Assembly (NCBI GenBank): GCA_046318675.1
Contig: JBKCUA010000033.1
Span: 1 to 64,000, forward strand
Origin: JBKCUA01 sp046318675
Lineage (GTDB): Bacteria > Pseudomonadota > Alphaproteobacteria > JAJTHO01
Direction of reading: 5' to 3'
DNA: 64,000 nucleotides
Shown: positions 40,957 to 49,300 of the stretch, in pieces
How the letters are laid out: each line of letters starts with the position of its first letter
Position numbering within the stretch: the first letter of the stretch is position 1
Notes under the pieces: generated by a model
The model's input: only the letters and a program-made list of their open reading frames with translations
Told to the model about the DNA's origin: nothing
Databases searched by the model: none
Translations under genes and position numbers: made by a program

Positions 40957-41510
40957 ACTGCACTTATATCTTTTTCTTTTGCTACCAACAGAGCGTCAAT
41001 TTCTTTAATATGAATGTCTGTTTCGTCTTGAAGATGCTTAGCCTGACGTTTTTCATCGTCTTCGGAAAGCTCTTTATTTTTTAACATTTTCTTTAATATA
41101 TCCATGCCATCCCGGCGGACATTGCGAACACTGACTCGTGCGCCTTCAGCGTATTTGCCAGCAACTTTAGCCAACTCCGCACGGCGTTCTGCGGACAATT
41201 CTGGAACGGGTACCCGGATTACAGTGCCTTCCCCCATGGGATTTAGGCCAAGACCAGCATCACGGATAGCTTTTTCAACGGCTTTAGTATTTTCTTTGTC
41301 CCAGACTTGGACGCTAATAAGGCGAGCTTCGGGTGTGGAAATGGCGGCAAGTTGGTTGATCGGCATACGGCTTCCGTATACTTCTACTGTAATTGGATCA
41401 AGCATTGCAGCCGAGGCTCTTCCCGTCCGAAGTCCTTTAAATTCATTTCGTAAGGCCTCGACGGCGGCGTGCATACGGCGTTTTGAGTCTTTTGGGTCAA
41501 AAGTAGTCAT
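40953..41510 (-). CDS. frr: Ribosome recycling factor
   Basis: Frr splits post-termination ribosomes together with EF-G. The 185-residue protein has DSKRRMHAAVEALRNEFKGLRTGRASAAMLDPITVEVYGSRMPINQLA, the central IRDAGLGLNPMGEGTVIRVPVPEL, and VRNVRRDGMDILKKMLKNKELSEDDEKRQ. Length and motifs are full. It begins 9 bp after the pyrH stop, so pyrH-frr form the usual pair. tsf and rpsB, which normally precede pyrH, are missing; a HerA-type ATPase gene is there instead. Confidence 0.97.
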   Translation of the reverse strand: MTTFDPKDSKRRMHAAVEALRNEFKGLRTGRASAAMLDPITVEVYGSRMPINQLAAISTPEARLISVQVWDKENTKAVEKAIRDAGLGLNPMGEGTVIRVPVPELSAERRAELAKVAGKYAEGARVSVRNVRRDGMDILKKMLKNKELSEDDEKRQAKHLQDETDIHIKEIDALLVAKEKDISAV

Positions 41511-41519
41511 GTATCTTTT

Positions 41520-42254
41520 TTAAGACTTCCGTTGCCCGCCGACAAGAGTAAAGGCACCCTCATGACGTAGCACTCGGGCTAGGTTGCCTGCCTCTAGAAG
41601 GGAAAATACTAAAATGGGGATGGCGTTATCCTTGGCTAAGGAAATGGCACTAGCATCCATGACTTTTAAATCTTTGGAAAGAACTTCTATATAATCAAGT
41701 TTTTCATACCTAGTGGCTGTTTTATCGTGTCGGGGATCAGCTGTGTAAACTCCATCAACTTTGGTCGCTTTCAATAAAGCATCGCACCCCATTTCGACGG
41801 CGCGCAGAGCCGCGGCAGTATCCGTGGTGAAGAATGGGTTTCCAGTACCGGCGGCAAAGATGACCACCCGGCCTTTTTCCATGTGACGCATGGCGCGGCG
41901 GCGAATGTATGGTTCACACACGGCACTCATGGGAATGGCGGATTGCACCCGTGTTGACACACCTTTGGCCTCCAGTGCGCTTTGTAGGCCGATGGCGTTC
42001 ATGACAGTGGCCAACATACCCATGTAATCGGCACTTGCCCTATCCATTCCTTGTGCAGCACCCGAAATGCCGCGAAAAATATTGCCACCGCCCACCACAA
42101 GGCAAATTTGAATACCTTGTTGAACGGCGGCAATAATATCATCCGCAATGCGAGACAAAATTGTTGTATCAATGCCGTATTCTCTTTCGCCCATGAGAGC
42201 TTCTCCGGAAAGCTTTACAAGAACGCGACGGTAGTGAGCAGTAGGTGAGATCAT
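41520..42254 (-). CDS. pyrH: Uridylate kinase
   Basis: PyrH phosphorylates UMP to UDP and is hexameric and GTP-regulated in bacteria. The protein has RVLVKLSGEALMGEREYGID, LVVGGGNIFRGISGAAQGMDRASADYMGMLATVMNAIGL, VIFAAGTGNPFFTTDTAAALRAVEMGCD and KVDGVYTADPRHDKTA. The ATG at 42254 is preferred. Another ATG at 42266 sits at the edge of an inverted repeat that would cover it. The gene lacks the usual rpsB-tsf partners upstream. Confidence 0.96.
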   Translation of the reverse strand: MISPTAHYRRVLVKLSGEALMGEREYGIDTTILSRIADDIIAAVQQGIQICLVVGGGNIFRGISGAAQGMDRASADYMGMLATVMNAIGLQSALEAKGVSTRVQSAIPMSAVCEPYIRRRAMRHMEKGRVVIFAAGTGNPFFTTDTAAALRAVEMGCDALLKATKVDGVYTADPRHDKTATRYEKLDYIEVLSKDLKVMDASAISLAKDNAIPILVFSLLEAGNLARVLRHEGAFTLVGGQRKS

Positions 42255-42265
42255 GATGGACACCA

Positions 42266-42284
42266 TACAACAACCGTTGTTGTA
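42266..42284. promoter_or_regulatory. Inverted repeat at the pyrH start
   Basis: TACAACAA and TTGTTGTA (8-bp arms, 3-nt centre) lie immediately before the pyrH coding region. In the RNA this could be a small hairpin near the translation start; as DNA it could be an operator. A similar ACAACAAC/GTTGTTGT hairpin occurs at 62234-62254. Confidence 0.5.
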
Positions 42285-42315
42285 GGGTCGTCAACTGTTG
42301 ATTGATGATAATTTA

Positions 42316-43998
42316 TCATTTTATTCCCAATCGCCAGCGCCAAATTACCTGTTGTACTTTTTCCATTGTCCAATCATCTTTTCCCCAGCGTTCAGAAAAT
42401 GGTAACTCATGAGAGCGGGGGCGTTGGTGTATAGGCAGGTTGGAAAAATGTACTCGCATAGGCAACGTCACGCCTTCTCCGCAGATAATTGCTTCTTGGC
42501 GGTGAAGACTGGATAAAGCACTGAGTAATCCAATTGCAGATTCTGGGATTGCCTTACGGATAAAAGCTTGGTCTATCTCGTTGCTCATGCGCATGGCTAT
42601 TAAAGTATTGACTTGACTTAAAATTGTAGGATGAAGTAGAGCTGGTCGCTGGGTAATAATTCCCAAGGATAAGCCGTATTTTCGTCCTTCTTGAGCAATT
42701 TGAGCCAAAAGATTCCTGGCGGGGATGAACGCCGGATCACTGTGCTCACCCATGTATCGGTGAGCTTCTTCGCAGACTAAGAGTAGTGGGGCTGAGGTCA
42801 ATCCTACGCTCCATACTGCAAAATCGAAAATTACTCGGCACAGTAGAGAAACGACTACCCCGGATACCTCTGCTGGTACACCAGACATATCAACAATAGT
42901 CATGGGGCGTCCTTGGACGGGCAAGCGTAGCAGGCGAGCACAAATATCATCCATAGTGTCATTTACCACTAGGCCAGGAAACAAAAAGCCGAATCTAGGA
43001 TCGTTTTTGAATCTGTTAATGCGTTCTAAAAGTCTTAGGTATGGTGCGGTGCCATCGGTTTTTTCTAGACTCCCCATTTGGTCATTAATGCGCCAGAGTA
43101 GATCACTAATAGCGTAGGGCAGGGGACTATCCACGGTGATAGTTTCGGTGGGAAGGGTTTCATTGTTATAACGGATGCGGGCAAATAGAATGGCATCGGA
43201 TAGTATGCTGTATTCCCTATCATATGTTGGAGAGTTTGCATCAATAAAAAGTGCTTTGGCTTCTGTGCTATTGAGTAGCCAGTAGGGTAGGGAAAAATTT
43301 TCTGGACTAAGGGGTTCGGCTAAATCTTCGAACGCGCTACTGTATTCATTGTGGGGATCGAAGATAATAATTCGACCTTGGGGGGAGGCGTTAAGAATTT
43401 GGCGCAGTAACAAAGCAACAGTACTAGATTTTCCAGTGCCAGTAGTTCCCAGAATAGCAAAATGGGTGGCCAGCATCCGGTCAACAAGAATATAAGCGGG
43501 AATGGAGGTGTCTTGCTGGAGGGTGCCAACGCGAATACTGGGCTCTGCTGGGCGGGCGTATACATGGCTAAGGTCTTCATTGTCGGCCAGTGCAACGGGT
43601 GCCCAAAGAGCCGGGTAGGCGGATAACCCTCGTTGAAAAAATGTTTTTTTTTCGCCGGATAAAGTAGTTTTGAGAATTTCACCAATAAGCGTTACGGCGG
43701 CAATGCGTGCATCCGTAAGGGAAGGTTCGGAAATATGGCTGCGAAGACTTAGGCTTGTTATGATCCCAAAGGCAATGCTGTGGTCAGTTGTAGGAACCTT
43801 AACTAGAGAACCCAGTTGGATATGGGAGAGTTCAGCGGGGGGCGGTGCTGGCTCGGTGCTTGTGATAATTTTGCGACCCGACGCGTTGATGTTTACAGTA
43901 ACAGCGGCAGCCTCAGCTCTATGCTGAGGGCGGATGAGAGCAAGAATACCAGAACCCTCAACAGCAATGACATTTCCAAAAGCAGTGGATTTAAGCAT
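42316..43998 (-). CDS. HerA-type DNA translocase/ATPase (DUF87)
   Basis: A 560-residue hexameric ATPase of the HerA/FtsK-like group. The N-terminal HAS-barrel (about 1-110) is followed by the ATPase core, with Walker A GTTGTGKSSTVALLL, IFDPHNEYSSAFEDL, Walker B PLLLVCEEAHRYM and the sensor-like GLSLGIITQRPALLHPTILSQ with a final arginine-rich region. HerA works with the nuclease NurA in archaea; no nurA-like gene is next to it. In bacteria such ATPases also occur in defence systems, but here neighbours are housekeeping genes. It lies upstream of pyrH on the same strand, with a 61-bp gap. Confidence 0.85.
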   Translation of the reverse strand: MLKSTAFGNVIAVEGSGILALIRPQHRAEAAAVTVNINASGRKIITSTEPAPPPAELSHIQLGSLVKVPTTDHSIAFGIITSLSLRSHISEPSLTDARIAAVTLIGEILKTTLSGEKKTFFQRGLSAYPALWAPVALADNEDLSHVYARPAEPSIRVGTLQQDTSIPAYILVDRMLATHFAILGTTGTGKSSTVALLLRQILNASPQGRIIIFDPHNEYSSAFEDLAEPLSPENFSLPYWLLNSTEAKALFIDANSPTYDREYSILSDAILFARIRYNNETLPTETITVDSPLPYAISDLLWRINDQMGSLEKTDGTAPYLRLLERINRFKNDPRFGFLFPGLVVNDTMDDICARLLRLPVQGRPMTIVDMSGVPAEVSGVVVSLLCRVIFDFAVWSVGLTSAPLLLVCEEAHRYMGEHSDPAFIPARNLLAQIAQEGRKYGLSLGIITQRPALLHPTILSQVNTLIAMRMSNEIDQAFIRKAIPESAIGLLSALSSLHRQEAIICGEGVTLPMRVHFSNLPIHQRPRSHELPFSERWGKDDWTMEKVQQVIWRWRLGIK

Positions 43999-44024
43999 GG
44001 AGCTTTTGTTGTGCCATAAACTGA

Positions 44025-44282
44025 TTAAACACCGGTATCTAAAGTGAGGGCGTGGATTTCTTTTGCCATTTCTGATTTTAAAAGAGCATAAATGGCTTTA
44101 TGTTGTTGAATTTTTGACAAACCTTCAAATTTAGGAGTGCGCAAAATAACCTTGAAGTGGCTTCCTCCATCGGGGCGCGCCCCCGCATGGCCAGCGTGTT
44201 TTCCTGAATCATCAATAACTTTAAGGATGGTTGGGGAGAATGCGGTGCGCAGCTTGTTTTCGAGATCAGAAACAGTTATCAT
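44025..44282 (-). CDS. bolA: BolA family protein
   Basis: An 85-residue BolA-like protein, a partner of monothiol glutaredoxins in iron-sulfur handling and stress response. It has ITVSDLENKLRTAFSPTILKVIDDSGKHAGH, the conserved SHFKVILRTPKFEGLSKIQQHKAIYALL and the C-terminal EIHALTLDT. The ATG at 44282 is preferred to an upstream GTG- or ATG-initiated extension. It is divergent from the J-domain gene, with only 49 bp between starts, a conserved alphaproteobacterial neighbourhood. Confidence 0.94.
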   Translation of the reverse strand: MITVSDLENKLRTAFSPTILKVIDDSGKHAGHAGARPDGGSHFKVILRTPKFEGLSKIQQHKAIYALLKSEMAKEIHALTLDTGV

Positions 44283-44331
44283 GGGGCACGTTATACTACG
44301 GTTACGCATCTGTTTTCAAGGAATAGTGTAT

Positions 44332-44889
44332 ATGCGGTTAACGCGCCGACGGCGTCGTTTTGAGGCGGTTTTGAATGTGGCTTTTTATAATAAAAAAAAG
44401 CTCAAGGAGAGAGATTGCGATCACCCGGGCTGTAGTGAGGCTGGGGAACATCGTGCGCCGCGAAGTCGTAGTAGTCTTCATGAATATTATTGGTTTTGCC
44501 TGCATCATGTACAAGAATATAATCAAAAGTGGGATTACTATGCGGGGATGTCTTCGGCCAAGATTGAGGAGGATATGCGGCGTTCCGCAACGTGGGAGCG
44601 TCCATCTTGGCCGTTTGGTCGGGCATTTGATGGAACAACAGGATATCCATCAGGGTACCGTCCGCCGCCCCCTTTGGTGAGGGAAGTGCAGCAAGCTTTG
44701 GCTGTGCTTGATTTAGAGGGACGCTGTACGTTTGCTGTTATTAAGCAACGTTATCGTACATTGGTGAAACAACATCATCCCGATTGGGGGGCACCTGATG
44801 ATACTGCGCTTAAGAAAATCACTGAAGCGTATGCAGTACTTAAGAAGTATCAGGCATTGTTTGAGGCAGCGGCACCGGGTGTTAGTTAA
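44332..44889 (+). CDS. J-domain protein (DnaJ-like, C-terminal J domain)
   Basis: A 185-residue cochaperone-like protein. The N-terminal part carries a cysteine/histidine-rich segment (CDHPGCSEAGEHRAPRSRSSLHEYYWFCLHHVQEYN) resembling a zinc-binding motif. The C-terminal J domain, from about 120, has the HPD tripeptide in VKQHHPDWG and the helix LKKITEAYAVLKKY. Having the J domain at the C-terminus differs from classical DnaJ. The bolA-divergent position is conserved in many alphaproteobacteria, so the assignment is confident although the client is unknown. Confidence 0.9.
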   Translation: MRLTRRRRRFEAVLNVAFYNKKKLKERDCDHPGCSEAGEHRAPRSRSSLHEYYWFCLHHVQEYNQKWDYYAGMSSAKIEEDMRRSATWERPSWPFGRAFDGTTGYPSGYRPPPPLVREVQQALAVLDLEGRCTFAVIKQRYRTLVKQHHPDWGAPDDTALKKITEAYAVLKKYQALFEAAAPGVS

Positions 44890-44925
44890 AAATATACTTG
44901 CAAGTGTCCCCCATAAATGAGTATT

Positions 44926-45228
44926 TCACTCAGTCTCAAACAATGTATGGAGGTGTGCGAGTTCGATCATTTTTCTGACCTGGCCTTGAGCACCGAATAT
45001 GATAATCTTCTTTTGGGCGGACATTGCGGTATCTTTCGCCATAATAAGCATCCCCAGTGCTGCGGAATCAATGGTGCTAAGTCCTTCAAGGTTAAGTCTT
45101 ATATAATTTATATTGGACTGTTTTATGGTTTCGAGAACAGTGCGGAACTGTTTATTGTCATTGAAATTAAAATCACCTTCTAAAAAAACTTCAAAGGTTG
45201 AGTGTTGAATGTGTTGACGGATAGGCAT
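44926..45228 (-). CDS. STAS-domain protein, distal gene of the chemotaxis operon
   Basis: A 100-residue single STAS domain of the anti-sigma-factor-antagonist type. VFLEGDFNFNDNKQFRTVL is the first half, and LEGLSTIDSAALGMLIMA contains the DSAxLG motif with the potentially phosphorylated Ser. The helix KIIIFGAQGQVRKMIELAHL follows. It is 10 bp after the second receptor gene, the last gene of the cluster. A second STAS gene lies near the operon start. Chemotaxis operons in some alphaproteobacteria include a STAS protein, but its role is poorly understood. Confidence 0.85.
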   Translation of the reverse strand: MPIRQHIQHSTFEVFLEGDFNFNDNKQFRTVLETIKQSNINYIRLNLEGLSTIDSAALGMLIMAKDTAMSAQKKIIIFGAQGQVRKMIELAHLHTLFETE

Positions 45229-45238
45229 GGCTTTTTCC

Positions 45239-46306
45239 TTAAAAAAGTTCAATATCATCATCGGGATTAATAGAGGTATTTTTCTTGTCATCAATAGTGA
45301 GGTGTAGGTTTTCCGGATTGATGCCATGGTGTTCGGCATAATCACGAATCGCGATCATAAATTGTTGGCGCATTGTGCCAAGTTTAATACCGGAAATAAT
45401 AGAATGCGTGGCATCGTTCAGGGCTTGCGTGTCAAGAGATGGGGTGGGGTTCGCATCAATTTTTTGCTCTGCTTGTTTCAGTAATTTTAGGCATTGTTCC
45501 AAAATAGTGCAGGCGTTATCCGCCACTTGGGTATTGCGATCTTGAAATTGCAAATCTACAATCATAGCATGAATCGATTCGGCAATTTTTTGTGATGTGG
45601 TAATAGATACCTGCATTGCCTCAGCATTATCTTGATTTTGTTTTACTATGCCTTGCATTAGGCGTTCCAAGCTATCTTTGGCGAGCATATTACTATTCAT
45701 ATCGGTGCTGGCAATCTCTTGGAGGACACTGAAACCCTCGGTGACGCTGTTGGTGACAGCTCTAGCTCGGCCGCTCATTTCATTAGAAAGTTGTGCAATT
45801 TGTTTTGAAATGGTTTTGACTTCGGCGGCCACAACGGCAAAACCTTTTCCTGCCTGCCCGGCGCGGACGGCTTCAATCGTGGCATTAAGGGCGAGAATAT
45901 TTGTTTTGTGTGTAATTGCTTGAATTGTTTTTGAAAACTTTTCAATTTCCTTAAGGTGTTCAATGGCATCGCTGAGATTGTATATAATAGAAATGGAACG
46001 TTGTGAAACCATGAGCAGTTTTTCAACGGAATCATTGACAGCCTGTAGAAATTCATCAATAAATTGCCTGAAGGGAATAAGCGTCCCGTTAACATTGACT
46101 GTACTGCTGCCTTCAAGAATCAATTTTAAATGTGAGGATTGCTGTAAAGCTGCTTGTGCTAGGGTTTTGAAGCGATCGGTAAGGTCTACTGCGGCGTGCT
46201 CTACTTTTGTTGCGTTGTCGGGTAAGGTCGTAGCAAGAATTTTGAGTGCAGCACCGTTAGCGGTGAGGAGTGATAAAACTTCTGGAGCATAAAGGTTATT
46301 GGTCAT
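45239..46306 (-). CDS. Soluble methyl-accepting chemotaxis protein
   Basis: A 355-residue receptor without membrane segments. The first 120 residues are helical with no recognised sensor domain. The signalling hairpin has ITHKTNILALNATIEAVRAGQAGKGFAVVAAEVKTIS, matching the MCP tip. After it comes IHAMIVDLQFQDRNTQVADNACTILEQC, a segment also found in other soluble receptors and reminiscent of CheZ-like phosphatase motifs (D-x-x-x-Q). The tail ends DDDIELF. The start at 46306 overlaps the cheB stop by 11 bp. It probably forms cytoplasmic arrays with CheA. Confidence 0.85.
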   Translation of the reverse strand: MTNNLYAPEVLSLLTANGAALKILATTLPDNATKVEHAAVDLTDRFKTLAQAALQQSSHLKLILEGSSTVNVNGTLIPFRQFIDEFLQAVNDSVEKLLMVSQRSISIIYNLSDAIEHLKEIEKFSKTIQAITHKTNILALNATIEAVRAGQAGKGFAVVAAEVKTISKQIAQLSNEMSGRARAVTNSVTEGFSVLQEIASTDMNSNMLAKDSLERLMQGIVKQNQDNAEAMQVSITTSQKIAESIHAMIVDLQFQDRNTQVADNACTILEQCLKLLKQAEQKIDANPTPSLDTQALNDATHSIISGIKLGTMRQQFMIAIRDYAEHHGINPENLHLTIDDKKNTSINPDDDIELF

Positions 46307-47363
46307 GGTTGTTTTCCGATGCTTTTGTCTCAAAGTGCTTTAGGATAGTCGTGGCAATACTAGATAAAGGTACTTCAAGAGATGTGGCTTGGATTTTTGC
46401 TGCTGCTTGGGGCATACCGTAAACGACACAGCTCGCTGCATTCTGGCCGATAGTGTAAGCACCTTTATTGCGCATTTCCAGCAAACCCTCGGCACCATCG
46501 CGTCCCATGCCGGTCATGATGACGCCCACGGCTTTTGTTCCAGCGGCACTGGCTACTGAGCGAAATAAAACGTCAACGGATGGTTTATGACCGGAAACTT
46601 TTTCGCCATCGTCTATTTTGCAAACAAAATCTTGGCCTATTTTTTTAATTTGTAAGTGCCGTTCCCCTGGTGCCAAGTAAACACACCCTGTATTAAGGCG
46701 ATCGTGGTGTGCAGCTTCTTTAACGGTTACTGTACAAAGACTATTCAACCGAGCTGCAAAGGAAGTGGTAAATTGCGCTGGCATATGCTGCACTATAACC
46801 ACTGGCGGTGTATTTTTTGGCAGAGTTATAAGAACATCCCGCAATGCTTCAACTCCGCCCGTGGATGCGCCAATGGCAATAAGGCTATCTTGTGCATCAG
46901 GTGATGGATTAAAAGACAGCACGTTTTTTTCGGTGGTGTGGGTTTTTTGGCGATTGATATTGGCGGTAGCAGCGGCTTTGATTTTGGTGATTAATTCTGT
47001 TCGAAGAGCGGCTAATGTTTCGTATGTTTGATTGTGGATGGGTTTGGCAATGGTATCAACCGCTCCAAGTTCTAGGGCGCGAATGGTCATTTCTGCACCT
47101 TTTTGAGTCAGTGATGATGCCATGACCACGGACATGGGTCGCAGGCTCATAATTTTTTCTAAAAACGATAGTCCATCCATTTTAGGCATTTCGATATCCA
47201 GTGTCAGAACATCTGGGTTGAGCTGTTTAATTTTTTCCCGTGCATCAATAGGGTCAATGGCCGTGCCAACGACATCAATGTTTTCATCGGTATTCAGAAT
47301 TTCGGTAAATATTTGCCGGATGAGAGCTGAATCATCGACGATAAGAACACGAATTTTTTTCAT
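46296..47363 (-). CDS. cheB: Chemotaxis protein-glutamate methylesterase CheB
   Basis: CheB removes methyl groups from receptors and deamidates glutamines, for adaptation. The N-terminal receiver has VLIVDDSALIRQIF and phospho-acceptor Asp in LTLDIEMPKMDG. The C-terminal domain has the catalytic Ser in IGASTGGVEAL, His in VQHMPAQFT, and Asp in MTGMGRDGAEGL. Length (355) is standard. ATG at 47363 has a GAGGTGG site. It follows cheD by 7 bp and overlaps the soluble receptor gene. Confidence 0.96.
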   Translation of the reverse strand: MKKIRVLIVDDSALIRQIFTEILNTDENIDVVGTAIDPIDAREKIKQLNPDVLTLDIEMPKMDGLSFLEKIMSLRPMSVVMASSLTQKGAEMTIRALELGAVDTIAKPIHNQTYETLAALRTELITKIKAAATANINRQKTHTTEKNVLSFNPSPDAQDSLIAIGASTGGVEALRDVLITLPKNTPPVVIVQHMPAQFTTSFAARLNSLCTVTVKEAAHHDRLNTGCVYLAPGERHLQIKKIGQDFVCKIDDGEKVSGHKPSVDVLFRSVASAAGTKAVGVIMTGMGRDGAEGLLEMRNKGAYTIGQNAASCVVYGMPQAAAKIQATSLEVPLSSIATTILKHFETKASENNHDQ

Positions 47364-47370
47364 GACCACC

Positions 47371-47952
47371 TCAAAACAGATCAATATTGCCAACAACGGG
47401 CTTGTGAAGAAGCGTGCGGCGATAGCGTTCCTCGTCCTGTAATTCTTTAGCCACCTCAACATCATTGGCAGAAGGCAGGCGGCGGAGCATCACTTTGCCC
47501 GTATGGGGGTAGTAGTGCACTTTGCGTGGTGTATCTCCTTCCATATCTTCGCAGGCAATAGTGTAGCCTTCCTTCTTCAAAAATTGACGAATGAAAGCTG
47601 CGTTTTTGGAACCGATGCGGGTACTGTTACGCAGGACATTGCCGCCACCAAAAACTTTAACCTCAAGCCTATCTTTCCGACCACCAGCGTTCAAAATGCT
47701 ATTGATAAGGGTTTCCATGGCAAAGACCCCGTAGCGGGTTGATTCGCTTATTTTATTATCGCTTCCTTCTTCACCAGGGAGGAGAAAATGGTTCATCCCA
47801 CCGACGCCGCAAAATGGGTCGCGTATGCACGCAGCAATACAAGACCCAAGAATAGTTACCAGCATCTCTCCTGGTTGGGTACAGACATGCCATTCGCCAC
47901 TGATAATTTTAATGACCTTTGAGTCCGTCACGGGGGGGCTGGTTTGGGTCAT
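47371..47952 (-). CDS. cheD: Chemotaxis glutamine deamidase CheD
   Basis: CheD deamidates receptor glutamines. It has the catalytic Cys in TILGSCIAACIRDPFCGVGGMNHFLLP, with the His in the same block, and the later KVFGGGNVLRNSTRIGSKNAAFIRQFLKKEGYTI. The 193-residue length is typical, with a C-terminal extension RLPSANDVEVAKELQDEE. It lies between cheR and cheB at 9 and 7 bp. CheC, which in Bacillus antagonises CheD, is absent from the cluster. Confidence 0.95.
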   Translation of the reverse strand: MTQTSPPVTDSKVIKIISGEWHVCTQPGEMLVTILGSCIAACIRDPFCGVGGMNHFLLPGEEGSDNKISESTRYGVFAMETLINSILNAGGRKDRLEVKVFGGGNVLRNSTRIGSKNAAFIRQFLKKEGYTIACEDMEGDTPRKVHYYPHTGKVMLRRLPSANDVEVAKELQDEERYRRTLLHKPVVGNIDLF

Positions 47953-47961
47953 TGTTGTGCT

Positions 47962-48786
47962 CTAGACCTTTTGATAAATGGTCCGCCCCATAAGGCGGAA
48001 TTGAGAATTAGTTGGGGCAATGCTTTCAGAGTGACCGATGTATAACCAACCGCCGGGAGATAAAAGTTCGGCAATGCGGTTGAATAATTTTATCTGAGTG
48101 GGTTTGTCAAAGTAGATAACAACATTACGACAGAACACAGCATCAAATTTGCCATGCATGGGCCATTCACCAAGAAGATTGAGATGTTTAAAGCGAATTA
48201 ATCCCTGCAATGATTGACCCATTTGCAGGGTGTTGTGTTGTTCTTCTAGTAACGAGTGATAGGGAAAAGGAATATTATTTTTTTCTGCTAGCGGGTAGCG
48301 TCCAATTCGCCCTGTTTCCAATATATTGGTGTCAATATCGGTGGCAAGAATTTTTGCATCCCATTGCTCGATCGTTGGCAGGTATTTGCGCACCACCATG
48401 GCCATAGAATATGCTTCCATTCCGGCCGAACAAGCCGCAGACCAAAGGCGCAGGTGTTTTGTTTTTTCTTTAGCAACGGCAGGGATAACAACATCACGAA
48501 GATGTTCAAAATGGTGTTGTTCCCTAAAAAAACTTGTTAGGTTGGTGGTGATGGCGTTAATGAGATTTCCTATCTCGGTATTTTCATTATCATTTTGTAA
48601 AAAATCGCAATATTCAGCAAATGATTGCATTTTGAGTGCCCGTACTCGACGGGCTAAGCGAGAATAGACCATATCTTTTTTGTGCTCTGCCAGCACAATA
48701 CCCGTTAGATTGCTGACGAGTGTAGCCAGTGTTCTAAAGTCGCTTGCATCAAAAGCAAATTCTCGTTGTCGTTCGGTTTGGGACAC
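47962..48786 (-). CDS. cheR: Chemotaxis receptor methyltransferase CheR
   Basis: CheR methylates receptor glutamates with S-adenosylmethionine. The N-terminal domain has FRTLATLVSNLTGIVLAEHKKDMVYSRL. The SAM domain has RLWSAACSAGMEAYSMAMVV, ILATDIDTNIL, and FDAVFCRNVVIYFDKPTQIKLF. The end GGWLYIGHSESI is also standard. Residue count 274 matches the family. It sits between cheW and cheD in the operon. The C-terminal pentapeptide of the membrane receptor upstream could be its docking site. Confidence 0.96.
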   Translation of the reverse strand: MSQTERQREFAFDASDFRTLATLVSNLTGIVLAEHKKDMVYSRLARRVRALKMQSFAEYCDFLQNDNENTEIGNLINAITTNLTSFFREQHHFEHLRDVVIPAVAKEKTKHLRLWSAACSAGMEAYSMAMVVRKYLPTIEQWDAKILATDIDTNILETGRIGRYPLAEKNNIPFPYHSLLEEQHNTLQMGQSLQGLIRFKHLNLLGEWPMHGKFDAVFCRNVVIYFDKPTQIKLFNRIAELLSPGGWLYIGHSESIAPTNSQFRLMGRTIYQKV

Positions 48787-48794
48787 GATACCCT

Positions 48795-49289
48795 CTACGC
48801 AACATCTTCTAGTTTATCCACCTGAGCCAAGGCGGGATCCTTGTGCAATAGGCGGCCAACGTCCATCAAAACGACCATTCGATTTTCTAGGGAAATAAGA
48901 CCCGTAACGTAATCTTCAGTGCTTTGTTCGTCCCCTGTGGGGGCTGGTTTAATTTGATCATAATTTACGTCTAGAATGTCCGAGACGGCATCCACTAATA
49001 AGCCGATATTGCGTGTTCCTACGGAAAGAATAATGACTACATGTTTGGGTGTGGCATTGGTCAATTCACCACCCAGCCTAGTTTTAACATCGAAAATGGG
49101 AATAATAAGACCGCGCAGGTTGATAACGCCGCGTATGTATATGGGGGTGTTAGGAAGCCGTGTGGCTTCGGTCCATCCTTTGATTTCTCTAACCGCCATA
49201 ATATCCACACCGTATTCTTCATTGGCGACGGTGAAGGTTAGGATTTGTTGTGGCGTTACAGTATTTTTTGTTTCAAGGTTTTCTGTCAT
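48795..49289 (-). CDS. cheW: Chemotaxis coupling protein CheW
   Basis: CheW bridges receptors and CheA. The 164-residue protein has an extended N-terminus and the SH3-like CheW domain: ILTFTVANEEYGVDIMAVREIKGW, RLPNTPIYIRGVINLRGLIIPIFDVKTRLG, VGLLVDAVSDILDV-like NIGLLVDAVSDILDVNYDQI, and LISLENRMVVLMDVGRLL. It is 11 bp after the cheA stop. The conserved arginine in GVINLRG needed for receptor binding is present. Confidence 0.95.
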   Translation of the reverse strand: MTENLETKNTVTPQQILTFTVANEEYGVDIMAVREIKGWTEATRLPNTPIYIRGVINLRGLIIPIFDVKTRLGGELTNATPKHVVIILSVGTRNIGLLVDAVSDILDVNYDQIKPAPTGDEQSTEDYVTGLISLENRMVVLMDVGRLLHKDPALAQVDKLEDVA

Positions 49290-49300
49290 GTGCGGTTCCT

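Noticed and set aside
42316..43998. HerA gene as part of a phage defence island
   Set aside because: No nuclease, SIR2 or other defence partner is adjacent; all neighbours are housekeeping genes.
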